Shown piece by piece: positions 1-6,136 of a stretch of 6,953 nucleotides of DNA (its first letter is position 1; every line of letters begins with the position of its first letter). The notes under the pieces were generated by a model, which did not search any database, was not told the origin of the DNA, and saw only the letters and a program-made list of their open reading frames with translations. Made by a program: the position numbers and the translations under genes. The stretch comes from Lentisphaeria bacterium (GTDB taxonomy: Bacteria; Verrucomicrobiota; Lentisphaeria; Victivallales; UBA1829), in the NCBI GenBank assembly GCA_017623265.1, contig JAGAPM010000337.1, forward strand, positions 1 to 6,953. Direction: 5' to 3'.

Positions 1-9
1 AATTTTCAT
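1..9 (-). CDS. Start of a downstream gene (first 3 codons, cut by window edge)
   Basis: On the minus strand an ATG at 9-7 is followed by AAA ATT (M-K-I). It is preceded by GGAAGGA and a 7-nt spacer, a strong Shine-Dalgarno arrangement. The ATG lies 27 nt beyond the stop codon of the glycoside hydrolase gene, so the two are probably co-transcribed and the hydrolase is not the last gene of its operon. Only three codons are in the window, so nothing can be said about the product. Confidence 0.6.
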
Positions 10-36
10 ATATTGTTCCTTCCTGCAGTCCCAACT

Positions 37-1977
37 TCATTTTTCTTTCAGGACGATAAGGGCGTATCCCTCAAAGACCGGCAACCTGACTTCGGTATAA
101 TCGCCGTTGTTTCTGAACGCAAGGGGCGTCATCGCCGGAGCGAGAACGACCTCACTGATGTTGCGTCCGGCGGTCAGCACCTCAAAAGATCCGTTCACGA
201 CGGCAATGGGATCTTCCACCACCATGGTATCGGCGCGTCTTTCCGGGCTGTATGCCACGATACTGACATTCAGGTTATCGGGCTGTTCATTGACGATCAC
301 TCTGGCGCAGGCGGGCAGTTTTCCCACCTTGAACAGCGGTTTCTCATTGAGCCACTTGAGAATATTTCTCACAATATCCCGCAGATGCAAAGGTCCCCGG
401 TTGGCATATCCGCTGAAAATATCACCGGAACACCAGACACATTTTCCCTTGACCGTGATGAACGGCAGATCCGTTTCTTCCTGCGGGGGCGTATAGGAAA
501 TGGCATGGGTCCCGGTCCATTGCCGGTTGTAATAAGGTTTGACCAATTGTGCAACGACTTCAGCGCCAATCGATTTTGCCGCACTTGCCGGAGCGTAGAG
601 CGAGAGGAACATATCGTCCAGACCTTCCGAAAAAACGTCCTTCATCCGGAAGTAAACCGGATCCAGCCCGCTTTCTCCCTGATATTCAATGCCCAGTTCA
701 GCGCCGAACTTTTTTGCGGCTTCCGCACCGCTGGCAAGAAACGCGCCGCCGCGGGCAATGTGTTCCCGGATCCGTGCGGCAAGTTCATCGGAAATTTCCA
801 GTCCTTCCGGCAGGATCAGGAGTTTGTACTGTTCCCAGGTCTTGACGCTGTCCGCGATCACCACATCAAACTGCACCTTGAGTTCCTCCAGCATCCGGAC
901 GGCACTGCGGAGCGCTTTCGAGTAACGGAACGGAAATTCATCCCGGGAGGCAACGATCGCAGTATCCGTCAGCTGCACGGCATTTTCCAGCCACGGGTCG
1001 TACTTCTGAAGTTCCGTATAGACATCATGGATCCGGTCAAAGACCGCCTGATCTTTGTCGCCCCGGGGGTGAAAATGCCCGCCGATATTCGGTCTCATGC
1101 CGTGCGCCATACCGTAAATCAGGTCATACATCAGGCTGTCTTTTGTACGCAGTCCGCCGAAATCGCCCCAGTCGTAAAATCTGCCGGTCATGTTCAGCAC
1201 CTGCATGCCGGGTTTGATGTTGCGGATGAAGTGCGCCATGGAAGGCAGACATTCATAGCCCCAGATCGAGGTGGGCAGACATTCAAAGTCAAAGAACGTT
1301 TCCAGATCCCGCACATCCCCGAAAAGCGGTCCGTTGAAAAACAGCATGGGATCCGGGATGATCTCTTTGACCGTTGCGGTTATATCCCGGCACATACGCA
1401 TGACGGATTCGTGCGCAAAGGCGGTGACGGCACGCTCATCCGTATAGTCGATATTTTTCTCCTTCATCATTTTGACGCAGGTCGGGCAGACACAGGGAAA
1501 GTCGCACAGGCAGTCGATAAAAAATCCCTGCACAGGATATTTCTGCGCCACTTCCCGGATCATGGCAAACAGATGATCCCGGAACGGCGAATTGAAACAT
1601 GCCGTGATGGAGAACGGATCGATCTGCCCGTAGAGATTGTGACCGTCATCAAAACGGTGGGTTCGCCATTCCCGGTGTTCGACCAGTTCCATGGTGCTGA
1701 TTCCGCCGTTCAGGTATGCAACCAGAGCGATATCTTTCTTCCGGCAGCACTCGGCAAGTTTTCCGAACAGGTCGTAATCCAGAGCGGGGTGGCGGGTACC
1801 GATCTGCGTGTTGTAATATGCCATTCCCACATTACAGCGGGCATGGAACGCAATATAATCCACATTGCTTCTTTTGGCTTCATCGGTAAAATGTTCCGGG
1901 TCGAAATCTCTGCCGACATCCGGATTTTCCATCTGCGTGTGGTTGTCATAGAACAGGGCATATCTGACTTTGTGCAT
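37..1977 (-). CDS. Predicted glycoside hydrolase (GHL6-like TIM barrel with GH42-type trimerization-like domain)
   Basis: A 646-residue protein, probably a cytoplasmic glycosidase since no signal peptide is visible. Residues 1-330 look like a TIM barrel of the hypothetical glycosyl hydrolase 6 type. The N-terminal strand is KVRYALFYD. GMAYYNTQIGTRHP (51-64) and IALVAYLNGG (83-92) follow. GFFIDCLCDFPCVCPTC (151-167) carries the likely catalytic Asp155 and a CxCxxC cluster (C162, C164, C167). Glu232 in FDFECLP is a candidate second acid. Residues about 337-545 resemble the class I glutamine-amidotransferase-like trimerization domain of GH42 beta-galactosidases (YKLLILPEGLEIS, then THAISYTPP and GDIFSGYANRGP). 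Residues about 555-646 look like a small C-terminal beta domain. The substrate cannot be told. The ATG at 1977 has only a weak A-rich ribosome site but fits the family N-terminus. A further gene starts 27 nt downstream. The domain reading is from memory of the family; catalytic roles are inferred. Confidence 0.85.
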   Translation of the reverse strand: MHKVRYALFYDNHTQMENPDVGRDFDPEHFTDEAKRSNVDYIAFHARCNVGMAYYNTQIGTRHPALDYDLFGKLAECCRKKDIALVAYLNGGISTMELVEHREWRTHRFDDGHNLYGQIDPFSITACFNSPFRDHLFAMIREVAQKYPVQGFFIDCLCDFPCVCPTCVKMMKEKNIDYTDERAVTAFAHESVMRMCRDITATVKEIIPDPMLFFNGPLFGDVRDLETFFDFECLPTSIWGYECLPSMAHFIRNIKPGMQVLNMTGRFYDWGDFGGLRTKDSLMYDLIYGMAHGMRPNIGGHFHPRGDKDQAVFDRIHDVYTELQKYDPWLENAVQLTDTAIVASRDEFPFRYSKALRSAVRMLEELKVQFDVVIADSVKTWEQYKLLILPEGLEISDELAARIREHIARGGAFLASGAEAAKKFGAELGIEYQGESGLDPVYFRMKDVFSEGLDDMFLSLYAPASAAKSIGAEVVAQLVKPYYNRQWTGTHAISYTPPQEETDLPFITVKGKCVWCSGDIFSGYANRGPLHLRDIVRNILKWLNEKPLFKVGKLPACARVIVNEQPDNLNVSIVAYSPERRADTMVVEDPIAVVNGSFEVLTAGRNISEVVLAPAMTPLAFRNNGDYTEVRLPVFEGYALIVLKEK

Positions 1978-2069
1978 TTTCCGGCTTTCTTTTTTTATGG
2001 AGTTTTATCAGGATCACGCAAAACATCTGACTGCAACGCAGCAGAACCTCTTCTTCAAGGCATGTCTTT

Positions 2070-2098
2070 AAGGTAAGGCGCTCCCCGGATAATGTCAA
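2070..2098 (-). promoter_or_regulatory. Candidate sigma-70-type promoter for the glycoside hydrolase gene
   Basis: The minus strand has a perfect -35 box TTGACA (2098-2093), a 17-bp spacer, and a poor -10 box TACCTT (2075-2070, three of six matches to TATAAT). Transcription would start near 2063, leaving a leader of roughly 85 nt before the ATG at 1977. The weak -10 could mean a regulated promoter, or that this is chance. Confidence 0.35.
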
Positions 2099-2108
2099 GG
2101 TCAAAACG

Positions 2109-2127
2109 AAAAAAACACCGTTTTTTT
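2109..2127. repeat. A7/T7 inverted repeat upstream of the hydrolase promoter
   Basis: A perfect 8-bp inverted repeat, AAAAAAAC then ACC then GTTTTTTT on the plus strand. It lies about 10 bp upstream of the candidate -35 box. It could act as an A-tract/UP-like element, a regulator site, or a weak hairpin with a U-run ending dehydrogenase transcripts. The stem is nearly all A-U, so a terminator role is doubtful. Confidence 0.4.
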
Positions 2128-2186
2128 GCTTACAGCGGCAAAGAGTGCATCTACCGTGGGAAGGTACAAACATGCCAGCAATCGCT

Positions 2187-2210
2187 GACGGGCACAAAAA
2201 ATTACCCGTC
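2187..2210. repeat. GACGGG/CCCGTC inverted repeat, possible operator
   Basis: Perfect 6-bp arms GACGGG (2187-2192) and CCCGTC (2205-2210) enclose a 12-nt A-rich spacer. It lies about 90 bp upstream of the candidate hydrolase promoter. No T-run follows on either strand, so it is not a terminator. It could bind a regulator, but arms this short also arise by chance. Confidence 0.25.
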
Positions 2211-2293
2211 CGACAACAACATACAGACATGAAATGTTGACAGGGAACAGGACTGCGATTTGATTGATTTCCTGAAAGATAAAATAAGAGAAA

Positions 2294-3328
2294 TCATATC
2301 TCCGCAAGCTGCTGCCAGTCAAACACCACTCCCAGCGGCGGATTCTTCTCCGTATTCAAAAACTGATACACTTCTGCCGCAGACCGGGGACTGACGATCC
2401 GGTTGGTCATGGGCTTGACATTGATCTTTCCGGCACGCAGCAGTTTGAGGAAAGTCTTGTAGTCGTCCATTTCCGTCCACAGCCCCGGCGCCGATTCCAG
2501 CGCCGACCGTGTACAGGTGTGGGCGCCGATCAAATTGATCCCCTTACCGTGGATATATTTATAAACATTGATCGGCTGGTCGGAAATGCGGGTACAGCCC
2601 AACAGAGAAATACGCCCCATTTGTGCCGTATATTCCAGAGCCTGCTGCAAACCGTTCAGCACGCCGGTAACTTCCACGGTGGCGGCGGGTCCTTTTCCAT
2701 CGGTCAGAGCGCGGACCTGTTCGATGAAATCGGCATCCTGCGGATTCAACGCATAGTCTGCCCCCAGCTGCAATGCCAGTTCCCGGCGTTCCGCGCTGAA
2801 ATCGCAGGCAAGCACAGGGTATGCTCCGGAAAGTTTGGCAAACTGCACGGCAAAAAGACCCAGCAGCCCCAGCCCGGCGACCATACAGCTTTCCCCCAGT
2901 TCCAGACGCAGTTTGCGTACGCCCAGCATGGGAAAACTGGCAATATGGGCAAAAGCCGCATCGATCAGATCAACATCGTCCGGAAGTTTCAACAGATCTT
3001 TTTCATGCTTGACGATCACGGAACGGTGTCCGCCCCAGCCAACGATCACTTTATCCCCGGGAGCCAGCGACCGGACAGCAGGTCCGCATGCGATAACTTC
3101 TGCGGTAAAACTGTAGCCAACGATTCGCGGGAATTTGCCCTGCACATCCTGTGCAACACTGGTATTGGGCAGATCGCGGTAGTTTGCCAGTTCCGTACCG
3201 GTGCTGATGACATCGTAAAGCGTTTTTACAAGGACTTCATCACCGGTCAGGTTCAGGTCCAGCGTTTCCTCCACCAATTCTGCTGTTTCTTTTTTGGGAA
3301 AAACAACATTATATCGTACAATTTTCAT
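2294..3328 (-). CDS. Medium-chain dehydrogenase/reductase without the zinc ligands (alcohol/polyol dehydrogenase-like)
   Basis: A 344-residue protein of usual length for the MDR superfamily. The GroES-like part comes first (about 1-130), with STGTELANY (42-50) and GYSFTAEVIACGPAV (71-85). The Rossmann nucleotide-binding part follows, with AGLGLLG (151-157, GxGxxG) and Asp176 at the end of the second strand (VLACDF), which favours NAD over NADP. The Cys and Gly-His-Glu motifs that bind catalytic zinc in alcohol dehydrogenases are replaced by IST and GYS, and the four-Cys structural zinc lobe is absent. It is therefore probably a zinc-independent MDR of the STGTE type, like BchC and several sugar dehydrogenases. 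The substrate is unknown; the neighbouring glycosidase hints at a sugar or polyol. The ATG at 3328 follows AAGGA with an 8-nt spacer and the gene has its own promoter. It ends with TGA at 2296-2294. Confidence 0.88.
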   Translation of the reverse strand: MKIVRYNVVFPKKETAELVEETLDLNLTGDEVLVKTLYDVISTGTELANYRDLPNTSVAQDVQGKFPRIVGYSFTAEVIACGPAVRSLAPGDKVIVGWGGHRSVIVKHEKDLLKLPDDVDLIDAAFAHIASFPMLGVRKLRLELGESCMVAGLGLLGLFAVQFAKLSGAYPVLACDFSAERRELALQLGADYALNPQDADFIEQVRALTDGKGPAATVEVTGVLNGLQQALEYTAQMGRISLLGCTRISDQPINVYKYIHGKGINLIGAHTCTRSALESAPGLWTEMDDYKTFLKLLRAGKINVKPMTNRIVSPRSAAEVYQFLNTEKNPPLGVVFDWQQLAEI

Positions 3329-3360
3329 CTTTTATTTCCTTCTCTGTGAAAGTCTCCAAT

Positions 3361-3388
3361 ATTATAAGTGTTGTTCACGAAAAATCAA
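3361..3388 (-). promoter_or_regulatory. Sigma-70-type promoter for the dehydrogenase gene
   Basis: The minus strand has TTGATT (3388-3383, four of six matches to TTGACA), a 16-bp spacer, and a perfect TATAAT (3366-3361). Transcription would begin near 3354, giving a leader of about 25 nt with the AAGGA ribosome site before the ATG at 3328. It lies immediately downstream of the terminator of the preceding operon, so the dehydrogenase is a separate transcription unit. Confidence 0.7.
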
Positions 3389-3410
3389 GCATTTTTTATC
3401 AGTTTCCATA

Positions 3411-3461
3411 CAAAAAGAAAGAAGCAGGGGAAAGAACCTTGTTCAAAGATCCTTTCCCCTG
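3411..3461 (-). terminator. Strong rho-independent terminator closing the right-hand operon
   Basis: Reading the minus strand, CAGGGGAAAG pairs perfectly with CTTTCCCCTG. The pairing continues inward with six more pairs, two of them G-U, to a UGAAC loop, giving a stem of about 16 bp (3461-3425). A pyrimidine/T-rich tail follows (CTTCTTTCTTTTTG, 3424-3411). It starts 23 nt after the TGA of the small acidic gene. This is the best terminator in the window and marks the end of the gene cluster that enters from the right. Confidence 0.88.
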
Positions 3462-3484
3462 TTACAGTATCAATTTCGACTGCT

Positions 3485-3736
3485 TCAGATCGTCAGCAGG
3501 TCATTGAGCGCTGCATCAAAGTCATCATGGAACTGGGATGCCTTGGCAGTAAGTTCCACTGCCGGGATTTCCAGCAGCAGATCTTCCAGCGCATCCATCA
3601 CATCCTGTGCGGCGGTCAGATCCATTTCCGTATCGCCATCCAGGCTGACCGGTTCCTGCGCTTCGATCACGTGGTGTTCGTAGCGGTCAAACACCTTGTG
3701 ATCATCCAGGATCTCATCGTCATGGATTCCGTACAT
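3485..3736 (-). CDS. Small acidic hypothetical protein, last gene of the cluster; start uncertain
   Basis: An 83-residue, strongly acidic protein of unrecognised family, from the first in-frame ATG (MYGIHDDEILDDHK...). Its second half looks helical (DVMDALEDLLLEIPAV, ASQFHDDFDAALNDLL). No signal peptide, membrane segment or catalytic motif is seen. Codon choice (ctg, gat, gaa, ccg, gtg) matches the neighbouring genes, so I believe it is coding. The ATG at 3736 has no ribosome site, and the same frame stays open with equally good codons back to about 3802, encoding RYDLGVDAEPISTSVQT before the annotated Met. A better start, ATG at 3806 in another frame, would join this frame if one base were removed near 3797-3791. 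The gene is therefore either about 105 residues with a frameshift or indel, or a damaged gene. The operon terminator follows directly. Function unknown. Confidence 0.7.
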   Translation of the reverse strand: MYGIHDDEILDDHKVFDRYEHHVIEAQEPVSLDGDTEMDLTAAQDVMDALEDLLLEIPAVELTAKASQFHDDFDAALNDLLTI

Positions 3737-3806
3737 TTCATGATGAGTCTGAACGCTGGTCGAAATCGGTTCGGCATCGACGCCCAGATCATACCGGTTC
3801 GATCAT
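3737..3806 (-). other. Likely true 5' part of the small acidic gene, interrupted by a +1 frame change
   Basis: An ATG at 3806-3804 sits three bases after the phosphatase stop (TAA AGG ATG). It reads M-I-E-P-V and then hits TGA at 3791-3789. The main frame of the small acidic gene is open from 3802 onward. Dropping one base of the CCGG run would give MIEPYDLGVDAEPIST and run straight into the annotated protein. Spacing from the phosphatase stop suits translation by reinitiation, although no Shine-Dalgarno lies at the usual distance. Sequencing or assembly error, a real inactivating indel and programmed frameshifting are all possible; the first two are likelier. Confidence 0.45.
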
Positions 3807-3809
3807 CCT

Positions 3810-4295
3810 TTACCGGTCGTTATTGAAAAGCTCGTTATGCAAGATCCGCCGGACAAGAGGATTGGGCTGGATCTGCCGGTTGTACTGCTTGAAGTAGTAG
3901 TCATCAAGAGCGTTGAATCCCAGGAATTTATTAAAATAATCGTTCAACACATCGCCCACGGCACCGGATCGGCTGATCCCTGCAGCACAGTTGATAAACA
4001 AGTCTTTTTCGGGATCGATTTTTGCAATAAAATCCCTGATTTGCCCAGCCATGGTCTGATCAAAAAGAATCAGAGTCCCGTCCGAATCTTCGGTAACGTC
4101 ATCAAACCGGAGGCGCAAAATATTTTCCCCCTCCACCGGAATGGCACAAAAAGGATCTTTTTCCGCCGAATGGCGGATCGTGATAAAATTTTTTTCCTTC
4201 CAGAAAGGAGACTCCGGCTCCTCATAAACGGGGCGTGTTGAATCCGGCAAACAGTATTGCCGGTAAAAAATCTGCGGAACAACTCTGATCCTCAT
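3810..4295 (-). CDS. Dual-specificity/tyrosine-phosphatase-like protein
   Basis: A 161-residue predicted cytoplasmic cysteine phosphatase. The phosphate-binding loop is present at INCAAGISRSG (101-111): nucleophile Cys103, CX5R with Arg109, and Ser110 as the conserved Ser/Thr after the Arg. The residue before the Cys is Asn rather than the usual His. LRLRFDDVTEDSDG (60-73) supplies Asp65 or Asp66 as the likely general acid, followed by a helix (DQTMAGQIRDFIAKI) as in small bacterial and phage DSP-family proteins. The phosphatase fold is complete but short. The substrate is unknown and could be a phosphoprotein, a phosphosugar or an RNA 5' end. The ATG at 4295 overlaps the stop of W-rich protein B by ATGA and has AAGGAG at a 6-nt spacing, which points to translational coupling and shared function with that gene. 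Confidence 0.85.
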   Translation of the reverse strand: MRIRVVPQIFYRQYCLPDSTRPVYEEPESPFWKEKNFITIRHSAEKDPFCAIPVEGENILRLRFDDVTEDSDGTLILFDQTMAGQIRDFIAKIDPEKDLFINCAAGISRSGAVGDVLNDYFNKFLGFNALDDYYFKQYNRQIQPNPLVRRILHNELFNNDR

Positions 4296-5065
4296 TCTTC
4301 ACTCCTTTCCACATCTCTCGCAGCCGTCTGCTCCGCCAGAGACTTCCGGATATCGGGACAATACGCTTCGATCTTTTTCCACTGGCGTTCTTTCACATTG
4401 ACTTCGCGCCAATCCGGATGTTTCACTGCAAAACTTTCGGCGATATCGTCCCAATTCACATCTTCATCATCCAGCGCATCCAGAGGGCAGTATTTGTGAA
4501 AAATGAAATCCACATTACACCAGACCAACTTACTCCAGTCACCGGGATCCAGATTCTTCAAATCTTTGTCTTTCAGCTTGATACGATTATCGATCAAAAA
4601 GCTGCTGATGCTGTCTCTGGCATAATATGCGAGGGAAATGATCTCCCAGGTTTCCCAATCGCGAAACATCCGTGCAGACCGCTCTTCCGGAGGGAAAGCC
4701 CTGTCCGTATCAAAACGATCCGCCAGCATGAGATTGTAACGGATTTCATCCCGCAATTCCTCCACATCAAAAACATCGTCATCCCACTCATCCTCATCAG
4801 CCGCTTCCGGCCGGAAGCGGATCAGGGATTTCCACAGAGCCGGCGAGATCTGTGTCCGGTCCAGAAATGCCAGCACATCTCTGTCGCAGCAATTATAATC
4901 AAAGAGCATCCCCCAGACATTTTCCTCCAGAGCAGCCCAATCCTCCGGGTTCATGGTGCGTTTCCGGGCCTCCGCATAAAATACGGGCAGTGTTTCCCAC
5001 GGATCATATCCGGGCGTTGAGGGTTCCCCCACGATCTCCTTGAAAAGAGCATTCAGATCAACCAT
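4292..5065 (-). CDS. W-rich protein B (paralogue of protein A), function unknown
   Basis: A 257-residue acidic soluble protein without signal peptide or membrane segment. It begins MVDLNALFKEIVG, matching MKVDLNRLFEEIVD of protein A. It shares further blocks with A: PEDWAALEENVW (40-51), LIDNRIKLKDKDLKNL (157-172), and a C-terminal DWSKL...HKYCPLDAL...W unit (176-205). Tryptophans recur at roughly regular spacing in helical segments ending in CP plus a hydrophobic/acidic stretch. This resembles degenerate copies of the DWxxLL...P...C.W repeat that I recall from Lentisphaerota proteins, but the match is by eye. The stretch EDEWDDDVFDVEEL (91-104) is very acidic and absent from A. The start at 5065 is supported by AAGGAGAG close upstream, 23 nt after the stop of the PBP-like gene. 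It probably acts by protein binding; no enzyme motif is seen. Confidence 0.8.
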   Translation of the reverse strand: MVDLNALFKEIVGEPSTPGYDPWETLPVFYAEARKRTMNPEDWAALEENVWGMLFDYNCCDRDVLAFLDRTQISPALWKSLIRFRPEAADEDEWDDDVFDVEELRDEIRYNLMLADRFDTDRAFPPEERSARMFRDWETWEIISLAYYARDSISSFLIDNRIKLKDKDLKNLDPGDWSKLVWCNVDFIFHKYCPLDALDDEDVNWDDIAESFAVKHPDWREVNVKERQWKKIEAYCPDIRKSLAEQTAARDVERSEE

Positions 5066-5088
5066 TTTTTCTCTCCTTATTTTTGATT

Positions 5089-6126
5089 TTATTTCAGATT
5101 GAGTTCTGTCTTCAATTTACGGCATTTCTCTTCCAAATTCTTCATTTCAGCCGGCTTAAGAGGGGCGTCATGTTCTGCCCAGGCAGCACGGAGAAATACA
5201 TAAAGTGTGGTGTTCTCCGCCGCAATCTCCCCGATCGCATTGACCGCAGCACCGTTTTCTGCCATCTGGATCAGCTTCCACTCAATGGGACCGTTCAGAC
5301 GGATTTCCGGCAGTTTTCTCCATGTCATGAACTGCAACGGTTTGACCGCTGTTTTTTCCCGTGCGGCGGCATAGGCAAGCAGATAGTTGATGGATGTTGC
5401 CGCCTGTTTCACCGGATTTTTCTCTGCATCCGCCTTCCGGTTCAAACCGAGAACAAAACCACGGGCTTCCCCTTCAAATCCCTGTTTGACATGGAATTGG
5501 AACTTTTCTTTTGCTTCCGCCGGAGCATCAGCCGGACACCCCAGCAGCTCCATCATCCGATCCGATACAGGGACCAGATAGGTGGCGGGGAAAAAGACCG
5601 TTTCCTCCGGAGATCCACTGCGACATTCCTGAATCCCCATGACCGGGCGCTGGGAGGTGGCAATCAGTTCCCCTTCACTGTTGATGATGACCGCATGAAC
5701 ATACTTGAGGTCATCCGCCTGCCGGTAAATCCGGTCTACCATCGCTTCCAGCGACGACAGGATCTTTCCATCCAAAGTCGTCCTGACTTCGTTGCCCAGT
5801 CGTTCCCGATCGATGATTTTTTCGATCCCGCTGATCCCGTGGTCATCGTATGGCGCATGGGTCGTATAACCGATCAGAGCTGCTGCTGTTTCCGGCGTAT
5901 TGTTCGCCTCACGATAACGCACACCGTCCCGTGTCCTGCTGAAACGGCTGTAAACAAGTCCATTTCCAGTCCGGTCCGTAATCACCGGACGCAGTTGCGG
6001 CATGGTTTTACCGATCGATTCGCGGTGGTAAAAACACAGGAATACGGGAATCAGTATGCAAACAAGATTGGTCAGCACCAGTACCAACAGGATGATCTTC
6101 CATTTCAGGTTCATTTTTTCTGCCAT
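5089..6126 (-). CDS. Membrane-anchored, shortened class B penicillin-binding-protein-like protein lacking catalytic motifs
   Basis: A 345-residue protein. After a short basic N-terminus, one membrane helix (about 10-33, IILLVLVLTNLVCILIPVFL) anchors it with the rest outside. The following order of motifs matches class B PBPs (FtsI/PbpA type): RPVITDRTG (46-54), IGY (85-87), GISGIEKIID (97-106), RTTLDGKILSSLEAMV (115-130, like the LTID..LQ motif), and VHAVIINSEGELIATSQRP (143-161, like the transpeptidase domain's first strands and the AxxSxP motif). The nucleophile SxxK, the SxN and the KTG box are not found, and the protein is roughly half the family length. TAVKPLQFMTW (259-269) may be a remnant of the G..VTPLQ segment. 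It ends in a charged helix (about 325-345). It is probably an inactive pseudoenzyme, perhaps a scaffold or SEDS partner. An alternative reading, a periplasmic sensor-like domain, is less good. The start at 6126 has AAGGA overlapping the TAA of protein A. Confidence 0.75.
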   Translation of the reverse strand: MAEKMNLKWKIILLVLVLTNLVCILIPVFLCFYHRESIGKTMPQLRPVITDRTGNGLVYSRFSRTRDGVRYREANNTPETAAALIGYTTHAPYDDHGISGIEKIIDRERLGNEVRTTLDGKILSSLEAMVDRIYRQADDLKYVHAVIINSEGELIATSQRPVMGIQECRSGSPEETVFFPATYLVPVSDRMMELLGCPADAPAEAKEKFQFHVKQGFEGEARGFVLGLNRKADAEKNPVKQAATSINYLLAYAAAREKTAVKPLQFMTWRKLPEIRLNGPIEWKLIQMAENGAAVNAIGEIAAENTTLYVFLRAAWAEHDAPLKPAEMKNLEEKCRKLKTELNLK

Positions 6127-6136
6127 TTTTTATTCC

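Larger units (their letters stand above)
1978..2293. other. Non-coding gap between dehydrogenase and glycoside hydrolase genes
   Basis: This 316-bp stretch holds no convincing gene on either strand. It contains a candidate minus-strand promoter (2098-2070), an A7/T7 inverted repeat (2109-2127) just upstream of it, and a GACGGG/CCCGTC inverted repeat (2187-2210). The open frames across it are short or are ends of antisense shadows. No classic GC-rich terminator for the dehydrogenase is visible, so read-through into the hydrolase gene cannot be excluded. Confidence 0.6.

Noticed and set aside
13..2076. A 687-codon open frame on the plus strand, longer than the hydrolase gene it opposes
   Set aside because: Its translation is low-complexity, rich in His, Arg and Phe, and matches no family pattern. 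The opposing minus frame encodes a recognisable multi-domain hydrolase, so this is an antisense shadow produced by codon bias.
2109..2127. A7/T7 hairpin as an intrinsic terminator of the dehydrogenase gene
   Set aside because: The 8-bp stem has a single G-C pair and lies about 170 nt after the stop, so it is too weak for a confident terminator. It is listed only as a repeat.
1946..2230. A 94-codon minus-strand frame across the gap upstream of the hydrolase
   Set aside because: Composition is unlike the neighbours, it overlaps the hydrolase start and the promoter region, and it has no family pattern or ribosome site.
2237..2265. Plus-strand TTGACA followed 17 bp later by TTGATT
   Set aside because: The -10 match is poor and no plus-strand gene follows, so it is likely chance.
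2519..3349. A 276-codon plus-strand frame opposite the dehydrogenase
   Set aside because: The minus strand carries clear MDR motifs with promoter and ribosome site. The plus frame has none and is a shadow.
4418..5020. A 200-codon plus-strand frame opposite W-rich protein B
   Set aside because: It is antisense to a gene with a clear paralogue and has no ribosome site of its own, so it is a shadow.
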